Origin: an uncultured Collinsella sp. | GTDB taxonomy: Bacteria > Actinomycetota > Coriobacteriia > Coriobacteriales > Coriobacteriaceae | DNA: 64,000 nucleotides | Direction of reading: 5' to 3' | NCBI GenBank assembly: GCA_900541665.1 | Contig: UQKV01000004.1 | Coordinates: 1 to 64,000, forward strand | Part shown: piece by piece, positions 50,601 through 60,200 of the stretch | Numbering within the stretch: the first letter of the stretch is position 1 | Layout: each line of letters begins with the position of its first letter | Translations under genes and position numbers: made by a program | Notes under the pieces: model-generated | Database searches by the model: none | Told to the model about the DNA's origin: nothing | Seen by the model: only the letters and a program-made list of their open reading frames with translations

Positions 50601-51442
50601 TCCTGCACGGGCGCATCCTCGCGGCGCAGGTAGTGGAAGTCGTTGGTAGCGATGACCTTGACGCCCACCTGTTTAGCAATGTCGATGAGCGTACGGTCCA
50701 TTTGCTCGTCGGTCAGGCCGTTGTCGGTGGTGATGCCGTGTTCCTGGATCTCGATGTAGAAGTCGCCGGGCTCGAAGGTGTCACGGAAGGTCTCGGCCCA
50801 CTTGATGGCGCCTTCCATGTCGCCGCGGTCGATGTATTTGGGGATGATGCCCGCGATGCAGGCGCTCGTGCAGATCATGCCCTTGGCGTGGCGGCGCAGG
50901 TTGTCGAGCGTCACGCGCGGCTTGTAGTAAAAGCCCTGCACGGCGGCCTCGGAAACCGTCTGCATCAGGTTGACGTAGCCCTCCTGGTCCTTGGCCAGAA
51001 GGATCATGTGGTAGAGCTCGGGCTTGTGGTCGCGGGCAAGGGTCTCGTCCGGCGTAAAGTAGACCTCGCACCCAAAGATGGGTTTGATGACCAGGGGCGG
51101 CTTGAGCTCGTCGATGTTGCCCTTCTCGTCCCACATGGCCATGTCCTTCACATACTGGGCATGCTCGCGCGGGTTTTCCTCGGGATCGGGCTCCACCAGC
51201 TCGTCGCGGCGGTCCTTTTCCAAGAAGGCCTTGTCGTGACTCCAGGTTTTGTACTCGGGCGTGTTGTGGTTGACGGCGTCGCAGGCCAGCGCCAGGTCGG
51301 GCACGCCGTACATGTAGCCATGGTCGGTAATGGCGACGGCGGGCATGCCCAGCTCAACGGCGCGGTTGACCATATCCTGGATACGGGTTGCGCCGTCGAG
51401 CATGGAGAAAACAGTGTGATTGTGCAGATGGACGAATGCCAT
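47639..51442 (-). CDS. dnaE: DNA polymerase III subunit alpha
   Basis: The replicative polymerase catalytic subunit, 1267 residues. The N-terminal PHP domain starts FVHLHNHTVFSMLDGATRI. The polymerase active-site aspartates appear in MPDIDMDF, with VGPGRGSAAGAIVAYAM and VYQEQVMLISVEMCGFSKGESDSRI in the palm and thumb region. A helix-hairpin-helix part (RGVGTGVAQAII), an OB fold (WWAGMVSSVSKRVTKNGDPMGIVQLEDMEGE) and a C-terminal segment complete it. The segment IRKPVAKKKIKLLTSTV departs from the usual RRA.GKK, perhaps a lineage feature. Length and order are standard. Confidence 0.95.
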   Translation of the reverse strand: MAFVHLHNHTVFSMLDGATRIQDMVNRAVELGMPAVAITDHGYMYGVPDLALACDAVNHNTPEYKTWSHDKAFLEKDRRDELVEPDPEENPREHAQYVKDMAMWDEKGNIDELKPPLVIKPIFGCEVYFTPDETLARDHKPELYHMILLAKDQEGYVNLMQTVSEAAVQGFYYKPRVTLDNLRRHAKGMICTSACIAGIIPKYIDRGDMEGAIKWAETFRDTFEPGDFYIEIQEHGITTDNGLTDEQMDRTLIDIAKQVGVKVIATNDFHYLRREDAPVQDVIMCIGMNAKVDDPNRMRMTGSEFYMKTEEEMRAMFPYCPEACDNTLEIADKCYVELDWDSIILPRFPLLDPGETHESQFRRECEKGLRQHYGEDWATREINGVNIKDRFEYEYKVICDKGFAAYFLIVAEYVQWAKDNGIGVGPGRGSAAGAIVAYAMNITAFDPLENGLMFERFLSPQRTEMPDIDMDFDDERRLEVVEHVRQLYGPEKVTHVITYSTIKAKQAINDAARVLDYPVYMGQRLSKMVSSDPKVKLKQVLDKQPGKEDLFNPDFAEAYKKDDDARRIIDTALSIEGLTRGEGVHACAVLICRDPVNEHVPTKLDTKGGVEITQYEGHTVADMGLLKMDFLGLRTLTVISKAKANIKKNFGIDIKEEEIPFDDPEIFKLMGSGHTAGVFQVESAGMTATIKNMKPTEYKHVVALIALYRPGPLGAGMVSSYINRMNGKEPAVSYDDRLDDILGETYGTMVYQEQVMLISVEMCGFSKGESDSRIRKPVAKKKIKLLTSTVLHWEDGSDETTYDHWMNGAIKNNYTREVAQKIWDDVLEFASYAFNKSHSAGYAILVMQTAWLKAHYPHEYMAAVLTSYTGKTDKIVHYVSACRHDGIPVLSPDVNESGTEFTATKEGVRFGLAGIRGVGTGVAQAIIAEREAGGPFKTLHDFVERVDSSQANRRVIESLIKAGAFDSTGYPRRQMMHFVDKNNPENIIDAAIKRQKDRASGQTSFFDMFGDVEGSGFEVSVPDPDGQEWDRHLKLSQEKEVLGIYVSDHPLRPFEYALSKARDFSFSQIDTGYEVQNPTGGTINQEIPEGKALWWAGMVSSVSKRVTKNGDPMGIVQLEDMEGEATVVVFPKTYKEAEGYLYGEVDPETGAQLSDAFVRIKGKLERSDRGDQIIAQEIVPLELNEENNKPKVFEVMVPNSRFSQGNMARLATVLTANPGGDRVEIFIEQVDGRVLRAEVPAKVNARSIPLLAEAKAIVGNQGRVTVI

Positions 51443-51682
51443 GTGATGAGCTCCGATGCGGGTTCGTGATCTGACTGAACGATTTTACCGCACGGCACGG
51501 ACAGCACCCGAACCTAGCCAAACCCACACGGGTAGTCTTTTTGGGACCTTTAAAATGGGGAATGAGTGCATCCAGATATATCGAGTATTACTGGAACCCC
51601 GGCGATGCGCGGAATGATTTGTGACGAATAGTCATGTCCATCAAGAAGGCTCGACGCTTCGGATAGCTCGTCGATCGATATA

Positions 51683-52882
51683 TCAATTCTTGGAGACCTG
51701 TATTCCTACCATTTTTAATGAAACAACGGCGGTAATTGCTATCGAGATTGCACCGATAATACCGAGCGCTATCTGAATGGGATATAACCCCAACACATGT
51801 CCAAATATGGAGAAAAACATTGCGGAAAAGAGAGCCCTTACCAGAGACGCGACGGAAAGGATCGTCGCGCGGAGATCGTCCGCTATCGCGTCTTGGATTA
51901 AGTTTTCCGAAGTGATGTACACCACTTCTGGGAGAAAACAAAGCACCATGCTAAGGCCAAACAAACACAGCGGATTTGAAGCGAACCACGGAAGAATCAT
52001 GAAAAGGCCAGCCTCGATTAGCATCGAGCCGAGCATGGTATTTCTTTTCCCGAAACGCGACGAGAAGAAATCTGCTGCAATGTAGGCCGTCGCATTTACT
52101 GCATAGGATGCACCGAAAAAGATTCCTATTATGGAGACGGGAGCATCAAATGCGTCGAATACCAACTGATTCAAGTTGTAATAACTCCCATAGAATCCAT
52201 CGAGCATGCTTGTGCCGATTAGAAGAAGCAATACCGCAAAAGCGGATTCTCCAACACGCCAGGTTTCGCGTCTGAACATCTTGGCTGTGTCAAACCTTCC
52301 CTTTTCAGAGCTTTCAGAACGGGTCGCTTCCGTCCTCTCAATGGGATACAGAAGGAAAAGCTGCAGGAGATAGAAAATGGAGACACATACGTAGAGGGCG
52401 CTCCAAGATACTTGGGCAATGAAAGATCCGAGCACAATTGCCATTCCCGTAGCGATTGATTGCGCGGCAAGCAACCGAGCATTGATGGTGAGGAAGCGCT
52501 CTCCTTGACCGGCATTCCGGGCAATTTCATATAAAAGCGCTTGTTCGGATCCCGATTGAAGGGAGTAGGCGAGTGCCTCAACAAGGGAAAGCACGACAAG
52601 AAAGGGACCTGAGAGCAACAGCATGCCAGCCGTATGGAAGAAAAGCAGCAGCACGCCCACTTGAATCGAAAACTTCTTTCCAAAGAAATCGCCTATCAAC
52701 CCCGTTGGCAGCTCGAGGACGACCGTTGCAATGTTAAACAGGGCTTGATAAAGCGCGATTTCCGTGACAGACATTCCTTTCTCCGCAAGGAAAAGTAGAA
52801 ACACTCCCCGATTTAAAACAAATCCCGCGAGAACGAAAAAGGCGGAATAGATGTGCAGTTGCGTAGTGGCATTCTTATTCAT
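51683..52882 (-). CDS. MFS transporter
   Basis: The 399-residue protein has about twelve hydrophobic segments. The major-facilitator loop motif after helix 2 reads GLIGDFFGKKF, and the mirrored loop after helix 8 reads FSSRFGKRN. The base composition is clearly more AT-rich than that of dnaE or addA on either side and codons are less G/C-ending, which suggests acquisition by transfer. The substrate cannot be guessed. The start ATG 52882 has only a weak ribosome-binding site. Confidence 0.82.
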   Translation of the reverse strand: MNKNATTQLHIYSAFFVLAGFVLNRGVFLLFLAEKGMSVTEIALYQALFNIATVVLELPTGLIGDFFGKKFSIQVGVLLLFFHTAGMLLLSGPFLVVLSLVEALAYSLQSGSEQALLYEIARNAGQGERFLTINARLLAAQSIATGMAIVLGSFIAQVSWSALYVCVSIFYLLQLFLLYPIERTEATRSESSEKGRFDTAKMFRRETWRVGESAFAVLLLLIGTSMLDGFYGSYYNLNQLVFDAFDAPVSIIGIFFGASYAVNATAYIAADFFSSRFGKRNTMLGSMLIEAGLFMILPWFASNPLCLFGLSMVLCFLPEVVYITSENLIQDAIADDLRATILSVASLVRALFSAMFFSIFGHVLGLYPIQIALGIIGAISIAITAVVSLKMVGIQVSKN

Positions 52883-52985
52883 TGGACACTTCCATCAACT
52901 AATTTTGTCGGGCCGCTCGCTACTGGCTCGAAGCCTGAAGTGTTCACAGCTGATGTGAAGAGTGGTAAAGCTTTTGCACAGGGTA

Positions 52986-53495
52986 TCAATGGAATACATC
53001 CGAAGCGTTTTCGGCAGTATCATCGGCGAAGGCGGGATTAGCCTTTACGCGGCGCTCACCCTCGATGTATTTGACGATTTGATCAATCGTCTGGTTGGCG
53101 TGGCTCTTGAGCTTGCGCTCATAGAAGAAGAGGCCGAGCTTGCCGCGCGTGCCAGACGTGTTGCCACCAACACCCTGAAAATCCTCGGTATAGATGAGCT
53201 CGCAGGCACCATCGCCAGCAGGTGCAGCCTCATAGCGCATGGTATTGATGCCCGCCGCATACTGAAAACGGACCTCATAGAGGCACGGGTAGTCAAAGTG
53301 CTTGATCTTAACCTTGATCGCCGTGCCCTTGGCCTTGCCTTTTGCGGACTGGGCACGCTTCTCGTACTTATAGCCGTTGAGCTTGTTGCGGCTGGGACGC
53401 TTGCCCGTGGCGTTCTCGATATCCTGCATGATGAACCCCGCCAGAGCGTCAAAAAGCTCCTCCGGCGTCACCTTGAGCGTTTTGGTGAGCTGCAT
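52986..53495 (-). CDS. DUF3284-like protein
   Basis: The 169-residue protein starts MQLTKTLKVTPEELFDALAGFIMQDI and has alternating charged strands (KGTAIKVKIKHFDYPCLYEVRF, TMRYEAAPAGDGACELIYTEDF, KLGLFFYERKL), then a helix and an Asp/Ala tail. This pattern matches DUF3284, found in Firmicutes and Actinobacteria, sometimes near phosphotransferase genes. Its fold resembles lipid-binding START-like domains, but no function is known. AAGGAG 6 nt before ATG 53495 sets the start. Confidence 0.65.
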   Translation of the reverse strand: MQLTKTLKVTPEELFDALAGFIMQDIENATGKRPSRNKLNGYKYEKRAQSAKGKAKGTAIKVKIKHFDYPCLYEVRFQYAAGINTMRYEAAPAGDGACELIYTEDFQGVGGNTSGTRGKLGLFFYERKLKSHANQTIDQIVKYIEGERRVKANPAFADDTAENASDVFH

Positions 53496-53556
53496 GATGG
53501 CTCCTTATTCGTTTGAACCGTTCGAGTCATTGTACCGCCCCAGGCTCCCCCATGCG

Positions 53557-53619
53557 TTGCGGTGAAATACGGACTGTTTGGCGGCTTTTTTGGCCAAAAC
53601 AGTCCGTATTCCACCGCAA
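53557..53619 (-). terminator. Inverted repeat after addA
   Basis: Arms 53557-53579 and 53597-53619 pair over 22 of 23 positions (TTGCGGTG-A/G-AATACGGACTG) with a 17-nt loop containing a T-rich segment. It lies 13 bp after the addA stop and likely terminates that operon; on the plus strand it would act as well. Confidence 0.6.
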
Positions 53620-53631
53620 GTTATCTGAGGG

Positions 53632-56600
53632 CTAGAGATTGTAGGTGACTACTTGAGGTTCGGCGGGTTCGACGAAGATGGCTGGATTCGCCTGCTCCAC
53701 GCGAACGAACTTGACCGTCACCGTCTCAAAGCCCGCCTTGTGCAACACGTCGGCGTAAACGCGCGCCTGCAGGGCGTGCTTCTCCTGCAGCTGTTCCGGC
53801 GTCTCGTCCGGTGTGCCGCCCGTCTTGTAGTCGATGACCAGCGCGCGTGACGAATCCGCCGGGTTCGTCGCCAAAGCGTCGATGGCGCCCTCGGCATAGG
53901 CACCGTAGCGAGCGATGTCCTCGTCCTCGCAGCCCAGCGAAAAGAACGGCACCTCGGCGCGAACGCACGGCCAGGCAAGCAGCTCGGCACGGACCGCTGA
54001 CTTGAGCCAGCGGTCCAGGGCAACGTCGAAGCGCTCGTGCTGCTCCGGCGTCAGGCGCCACAGACGCGCCAGTGCATCGGCACGCGCGGCGGGCAGCGCA
54101 TCGGCACCCATCTCGATCAGCCACTGGCAGGCGGCATGGAACGCCGAGCCCAGCGCCATGGGGTTGCCGGCGGGCTCAACGGCGGCCACGTCTGCATCCG
54201 TCATCTCGGAACCATCCGACTCCGCATCATCGCCGGACTCGTCCATGGGAACACGAGCCTCGGCGGCACGATCTTCCGTCTCGGCATGGAGCGCCGCGGC
54301 GATTGACGAGTAGCTATACGAATCACGCATCGGATACGGACAGATGCCCATGCGCACGCCCGCTGCCTGGGGATACACAAGCTCAAACGAATCGGCCTTG
54401 GGGTCGGCAGGACCGGGCACAGTTGAGTGCGCAGCATTATCAGCGATATCGACATCGCCGCGAACAAGCCTGCCCTCGGCATCCAGCGAAGCGTTGGCCT
54501 CAAACGCCTGCTCGCCAAACGTAAAGTCCGACAGCGAGATGAGCTCGTAGTCGCCCGGCTGGGAGTTGTCGAACACCAAACGGTCGCTATCGAGCTGCGG
54601 CATGTCCAGACTGTCGGTCGGCAGGATGCGGCGCAGCACGTCGTAGGTCAGATCCGTCTCGACATCGAAGGTCGGCGCCGTCACCTTGCCGCGGCTCACG
54701 CCGGCGTCCATCGCCAAAATGACCAACTCGCGCGCTCGCGTCATGGCGACATAGAGCAGACGAGCCCGCTCCTCGAGCGAAAGCTGCAGGTCGTCGTTAC
54801 GCAGGCGGGCAAATGCCTCGGCGGGAGAACCCGTCGCGCAGACGTCCTCCATGAGCTCTGGCGGCAGCCACAGCGACGTGCCTTTGCCCTTAAACGCGTG
54901 TTCAAACTGCTTTTTGACGTCATCGCCCTTCACGAAGGTCCCGTCGGCAAGCTTAACGCCATCGAAACGAGCCGGCAGCGCCACGACTTGCGCCCCACCG
55001 TCGACGCGACCCATCTGTGCCGCACCCGAGGACTTACGCACGCCAAAGCACTCGGCGACCGCCACGACCGGATACTCCAGACCCTTGGACGCATGCACGG
55101 TCATGATGCGTACCGCGCCGTCACCCTCCTCGTTGAGCGCGCCCGGGGCCTCCTTGCCCGCCAAGAAGCGGTCGAAGGCGAGCGCAATGGAGCGCGGCGA
55201 GTTGCCGAACTCGGCCTCCGCCTCGGCCACGGCGTCGAGAGCCTTGAGCACGTTGGCGGCAATGGCCTTGCCCTCGGGACCGCGCTGCGCCAGGCGCACG
55301 AACCAGCCGGAGGCATTGACCGCGTCGCGCGCGACGGCGGCGAACGAATCGCGCCCCACGCGACGAAGTGCGTAGCGTAGCACCTCGCGGGCGCGCGTCA
55401 CGAGCGGCAAGCCCTGCAAGCCCGGCACGTCGAAATCGCTCATGATGCCCGCGTCGATATTCCGGCGCGAGGTCTCACCCGTCTCGCTATCGAGCTTGGT
55501 CGCCAGCGCCAGGAACTCCTGGGCGCCGAGTGCAAACATCGGCGAGGCCAGCAACGGCATAAGGCCTTGGGCCGTATCAGCCGGATTGGCGAGCGCGCAG
55601 ACCAGGGCACGCACCGTCTGCACCTCGGCTGCCTGAGCAAAGACCGAGCCGCCTGCAATCACGCAGTCGAGCCCTTGGTCGCGGAAGGCCTGCGCATAGA
55701 CATCGGCGTTGGTCATGCGACCCAGCAGCAGGACCATGCTGCCCTGGGGCTGGCCCGCTTTAACGAGCGCTTGGAACCGCTCCGCAATCGCACGAGCTTT
55801 CGCCTGCGTTCGCTCCTGCGTGCTGCCACCGGCAACGAACAGCGCCTGGCGGCGCGACGCCTTTGCCTTGAGCTTGTCCTCGCGTTTGTCGCTCGGTTCA
55901 AGATCCAAGAACCCCTGCATCAAACCACCGGTGTCGCCGTCAAAGACGCGTGCTACGTAGCGCAGTACCTCGTCGTGGCTGCGGAAGTTGCGTACAAGCT
56001 TGACGAGCTCGCCGGCGGGGGCATCAGTCGCGGCAGCCGCATCGAGCGCCGCCGTCGAACCCACCTTGCGCTCCTGGCGACGGAATACCTCGACCTCGGC
56101 GCCACGGAAACGGTAGATCGACTGCTGCGCATCGCCCACGGTGCACAGCGCGCGCTCCCCCGCGCCCGTCAGATAGCGAATCAAATCGACCTGCATCTGG
56201 TCGGTATCCTGGAATTCATCGATCATGACCATCTTAAAGCGGCCCTCATAGGCAGCTCGAATAGCCGGGTAGTCGCGCAGCGCCTCGTACGCCATGCGCA
56301 GCAGGTCGTTGTTATCGAGCGCGGACTGGCCGGCCTTGAGCGCACGGTACTCCGCCTCTACGGCACGGGCGAGCCCCACCAGCGCATCGAGCGCCGAACC
56401 GCCGCAGGCAAGCACGATATTGATAAACGCATCAGCCGCCTCGGCCTTGAGTAGCTCCACCTGCTCCTTAGGAAACGCCTTGCTCGCGCGCGGCATGCTG
56501 CACGACATCATGAGTCGCGCCGCATCCTCCATGGTTTTGCCGCTCGCCTCAAACGCGTCGATGGCGTCGAGTGCCACCTGCGCTTTCTCGGTCGTGGCCT

Positions 56601-57258
56601 TGCTTGCGCCCAGCGCCGCACGATAGGCATCGGCAAGCGCCGAGGTGTCGGCCTGGCCACGCGCAACGCGCACATCGTCCATGCCGCCCGGAAGCTGGCT
56701 CGAGAGCTCCAGCAGGTCGCGCACCAGGCCTTTGATGGTGGTACCGGCGCCAAACGACCCGCCCTCACCCGCCATGGGATACCAGGCGTAGAGGGCCTTA
56801 AGCGAAGCGGCGAGCTCAGGCGCGGCATCGGGTGCCGTCGCGCGCCCCAACACATGCTCAACAGCCTGGTCCATAAGCTCATCGGTATCGGTGAGCACCG
56901 TGAACTCGGGGTCGATGCCCAGCTCCAGCGCGTGCGCACGCAGGATACGCGAGCACATGCCGTGGATGGTCGAGATCCAAGCGTCGTCGACCGTCAGGGC
57001 CTCCTCGTCCATCCCCTCGTCGATAAGCGCGCGGCGCACGCGGTCGCGAATCTCGGCCGCGGCATCTTTGGTAAAGGTAATGGCGAGCACCTGATCCAGA
57101 TGCTCGACAAACGGACCGGATTCGGGCGAGAGCGCATAGACGATGCGGCGCGTGAGGGTAAAGGTCTTGCCCGAGCCGGCACCCGCCGAGACAAACAACG
57201 GGCGGTCGAGCGTTTTGACGACTTGCAGCTGTTGCGGCATCAAAGTCGAAAGATCCAT
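53632..57258 (-). CDS. addA: AddA-type helicase-nuclease (UvrD family)
   Basis: AddA with AddB resects double-strand breaks for recombination. The 1208-residue protein has the UvrD Walker A AGAGSGKT (25-32), IDEFQDTDQMQ, GDAQQSIYRFRGAE, LVRNFRSHDEVLRY, VRIMTVHASKGLEYPVV and LLYVAMTRARELVIL as helicase motifs. The C-terminal RecB-like nuclease carries GSAFHAACQWL, a Glu/Asp region and LVIDYKTGGTPDE. A long Asp/Glu/Ala linker (about 980-1030) joins the parts. It starts 3 bp after addB, so the two are cotranscribed and probably coupled. Confidence 0.93.
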   Translation of the reverse strand: MDLSTLMPQQLQVVKTLDRPLFVSAGAGSGKTFTLTRRIVYALSPESGPFVEHLDQVLAITFTKDAAAEIRDRVRRALIDEGMDEEALTVDDAWISTIHGMCSRILRAHALELGIDPEFTVLTDTDELMDQAVEHVLGRATAPDAAPELAASLKALYAWYPMAGEGGSFGAGTTIKGLVRDLLELSSQLPGGMDDVRVARGQADTSALADAYRAALGASKATTEKAQVALDAIDAFEASGKTMEDAARLMMSCSMPRASKAFPKEQVELLKAEAADAFINIVLACGGSALDALVGLARAVEAEYRALKAGQSALDNNDLLRMAYEALRDYPAIRAAYEGRFKMVMIDEFQDTDQMQVDLIRYLTGAGERALCTVGDAQQSIYRFRGAEVEVFRRQERKVGSTAALDAAAATDAPAGELVKLVRNFRSHDEVLRYVARVFDGDTGGLMQGFLDLEPSDKREDKLKAKASRRQALFVAGGSTQERTQAKARAIAERFQALVKAGQPQGSMVLLLGRMTNADVYAQAFRDQGLDCVIAGGSVFAQAAEVQTVRALVCALANPADTAQGLMPLLASPMFALGAQEFLALATKLDSETGETSRRNIDAGIMSDFDVPGLQGLPLVTRAREVLRYALRRVGRDSFAAVARDAVNASGWFVRLAQRGPEGKAIAANVLKALDAVAEAEAEFGNSPRSIALAFDRFLAGKEAPGALNEEGDGAVRIMTVHASKGLEYPVVAVAECFGVRKSSGAAQMGRVDGGAQVVALPARFDGVKLADGTFVKGDDVKKQFEHAFKGKGTSLWLPPELMEDVCATGSPAEAFARLRNDDLQLSLEERARLLYVAMTRARELVILAMDAGVSRGKVTAPTFDVETDLTYDVLRRILPTDSLDMPQLDSDRLVFDNSQPGDYELISLSDFTFGEQAFEANASLDAEGRLVRGDVDIADNAAHSTVPGPADPKADSFELVYPQAAGVRMGICPYPMRDSYSYSSIAAALHAETEDRAAEARVPMDESGDDAESDGSEMTDADVAAVEPAGNPMALGSAFHAACQWLIEMGADALPAARADALARLWRLTPEQHERFDVALDRWLKSAVRAELLAWPCVRAEVPFFSLGCEDEDIARYGAYAEGAIDALATNPADSSRALVIDYKTGGTPDETPEQLQEKHALQARVYADVLHKAGFETVTVKFVRVEQANPAIFVEPAEPQVVTYNL

Positions 57259-57261
57259 GGT

Positions 57262-60200
57262 CTACACGTCCCTCCTTACAAACGTTCCTTCGTGGTTATA
57301 CGAGCAGCGCGCATGCGCGGCCTGCGCCGACGTCGGATCGACAGCGGCGACGTCGCCCGCCTCGAGCTCGCGCAGGCGCTCGGCGATGCCGGCCTCCACG
57401 CGGTCGAGCAGCGCATCGAAGTCCATACTGCCGCCCTCGCCCGGAAAGCCCTTCTTGAGGCCCGGGATGCGACCGTCGCCGCGCTCTTCCTCGAGCAACT
57501 CGGCACTTGCGGCACCACGCAGCGCGGGCTTGCCGCCCTTGGTCGAAAAATAGAGCGCAGCGCGAGCATCTAGGCCCAGCGCCCGGCGCATGGCCTGCGC
57601 ATAGATAAGCGTCTGGGTATGGGGCGGTAGCCACCGCGGATCGTCGATGGGCGCCGTGCCCGATTCCTCGTCGCGCACCGTAGGGTCGGCGAGCTTAAAC
57701 TCCTCAACGCCCGTGCGGTGCTTGTAGTCGATCACGACGGCGCGGTTCTCGGCATCCACATCCACGCGGTCGATGCGCCCGCCGAGCGGCCAGCCGGCAT
57801 ACTCAACGTTAAGATCGTTAAAGGCAAACTCCAGGTAGCGTGGAGCAAAAGGAGTCAGCGCCTCGGCTTCATAGGCAAGCACGCCCTCCAGCTGCGGCAA
57901 AATCTCGGCCACCTGGCGCTCCTCTACCGGAGAGAGCGGCACGAGCGGGCCCTCGTTGCCACGCTTGGAGGCATGCTCGGCCAAGGTCTCGTCAAAAACC
58001 TCGCGCAGCAGCTCCTGAGCACGCGGCAGGTTCTCGGGCGTCACGCGCTCCATGCCCTCCTGGGGCAGACGAGCGTGCAAATGCTCCAGCACGTCGTGAA
58101 CAAAGTTGCCCTTCTCCATATTGCCAAAGCCGGCGTCGATCGACTGGGGCTTCACGCGGTACGAGACGAACCAGCATAGCGGGCAGGTCGAATAGGCCTC
58201 GATCTGCGAGGCAGACGTCAGGCGCGGCACCAGCGGCGCATCCTCGCCCTCGCCATCTCGACGGCGCAGGACCAGATACGGAATGGCTTCATCGCTCAGA
58301 TGCTGGGGAGCTTCGCAGGTCACGCGCTCGCACCTAAGACCTTCGCCTGCCGCGGGATCAAAGTCGGCGATGATATCGCCCTCGCCCACGCGCGTGGGCT
58401 TGGCAGCGCCAGCGGCCTCGGCATGTGCCCGCAGCTCGGTCCATACGGCTGCCGGGTAGCACTCGCGTGCCTGGCGATCGTGCGTCACGCGGGTGAGCGC
58501 AACCGGACCGCGCGCGGCCTGCATCGCACGGCCAAAACGCACGCGCAGCAGGGCGGCGGGCTCCAAAGACACACCGTCGCGGCGCAGCTCGGCCGTCAAC
58601 GTGGCAAGCGGGCCCTCTTCGTGCGAAAGCGGGTAGCTGTCCAGGTCGACATCGGCAAACAGCACGGCATCGTAGCCGCCAGGACGCAGAACCGACGCAT
58701 CGGCAAGCGACACGAAGCGCACTTGCGCCCGTGGCGTGCGATCGACCTCATAGGTCTCGTAATCGTATGCGGTACTGCGCTTGTCCACCTTAGTTCGAAC
58801 GCCGTCGAGAACCGGCACGGTCGCGGCCTGCGACACGTCGAGCGCGCGAGCATCGTTCATAAGGATGTCGATGGCATGGCGCAGCAAAGCCGTCTCTGCC
58901 TGGCGACGGGCCTGGCCGTCAAGGCCGCCTAGAGCGCGATCGGGCAGCGCCTCGGCAACGGCGAGCATGGCCTTGAGCGCCGTCACGGGTTTGTCGCGCC
59001 ACAGCGCCTGAAACACGTCCGAAACCACGCACGGCACATTCTTAAACCAGTTATTGTCGCTGGCGGCCTTGCGGGCGCCCCTCACCTGGCCCTGCACGCT
59101 CTGCAGCAGGCTCTTGACGCCCGCGGCGGTCTTGCTGCGCGACAGGCGCATGTTCTTGTCGAAGCCGCGGGCGCTCGCGGCGTCGGCACCCGAAAGCGGG
59201 CTATAAATCCAGTCGGTAAGCTCTGGAGCGGGCCACCACTCGGTCTTGGAAGCGGTGCCCTCGTCGGCGGCTTTCATACGCTCGATCAGGTTGGCGAGCG
59301 CCGTAAACTGCCTGCCCGCGACGGACTGGGAAAACGCCGTGAACTCAGTCGTCTCGGCCGCAATGTGACGCGCCGCCAAACGGGCAGCGAGTTCGCCGAA
59401 CAGCTGGGGCGCCCGGGCGGAAACCACGAGCACGCGCGCGGGGTCGGCGTTCGCCTCAGCGCCGTCGCGCGACACGGACTCCTCACATGCCGCGACCAAG
59501 TTCTCGAGAGCATCCACATAAGCACGGGCGCGGGCATGGGGCCCGGCCACCTCTATAAAAATAGGCTGGGCAGCAGGCGCAGAAGCGGTCTCGGACGCGC
59601 CGGCGTCCTCTCCCAACGGGGCGACCTCAAACAGCACACCGCGGGCATCAAAGGCGGCGGCCAGGTCCTCGCGCATCGCCGCCTGCTCGCAAGCCAGCAG
59701 CACGACAACCTCTCCCCCGCTGTTCGCCACGGCCGACAACAGCTCGAGCAGGCTATACGTAAACGACGTGACACCACGCACGCAGACGGCGCGAGCGCAC
59801 GCCGGCAGGTTGTTCGCCAGGGCTTCTGCCATCATATCGGCGGCTTCGCAGGGCTCGACCATGTCTCGACGGTCCAAACCGCCCGCATAGGCGCGCAAAA
59901 GCTCAAACACGCGGGCCTCGGCGTCACTTTTGGGCTCGGGCTGAGCGGCGGCATCGTGGCAGCGCTCGTCGCCCGTCCCCGCCACGCCCGGCAACACGTC
60001 GCGGGCCATACGCGCAAGCATGCGTACCGTGCCTTGGCTGCGCAAGAGCGGCTGCAGAGCAGCGTCGTCGCGGCGGTCGATCATGTCCGAGAACAGCATC
60101 TGGCGCTGAAGGTTATCCACAAAGCTGCGGCCATCGCCCATAAGCTCCCACAGCGAGCGGAGCCACGATGTAGGCGTCTTGTAGTCGATACCCAGCGAAA

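Noticed and set aside
44648..51469. Antisense frames of 953 and 1084 aa opposite the Snf2 and dnaE genes
   Set aside because: They are complementary to conserved catalytic sequences and have no recognisable domain; shadows of GC-rich codon bias.
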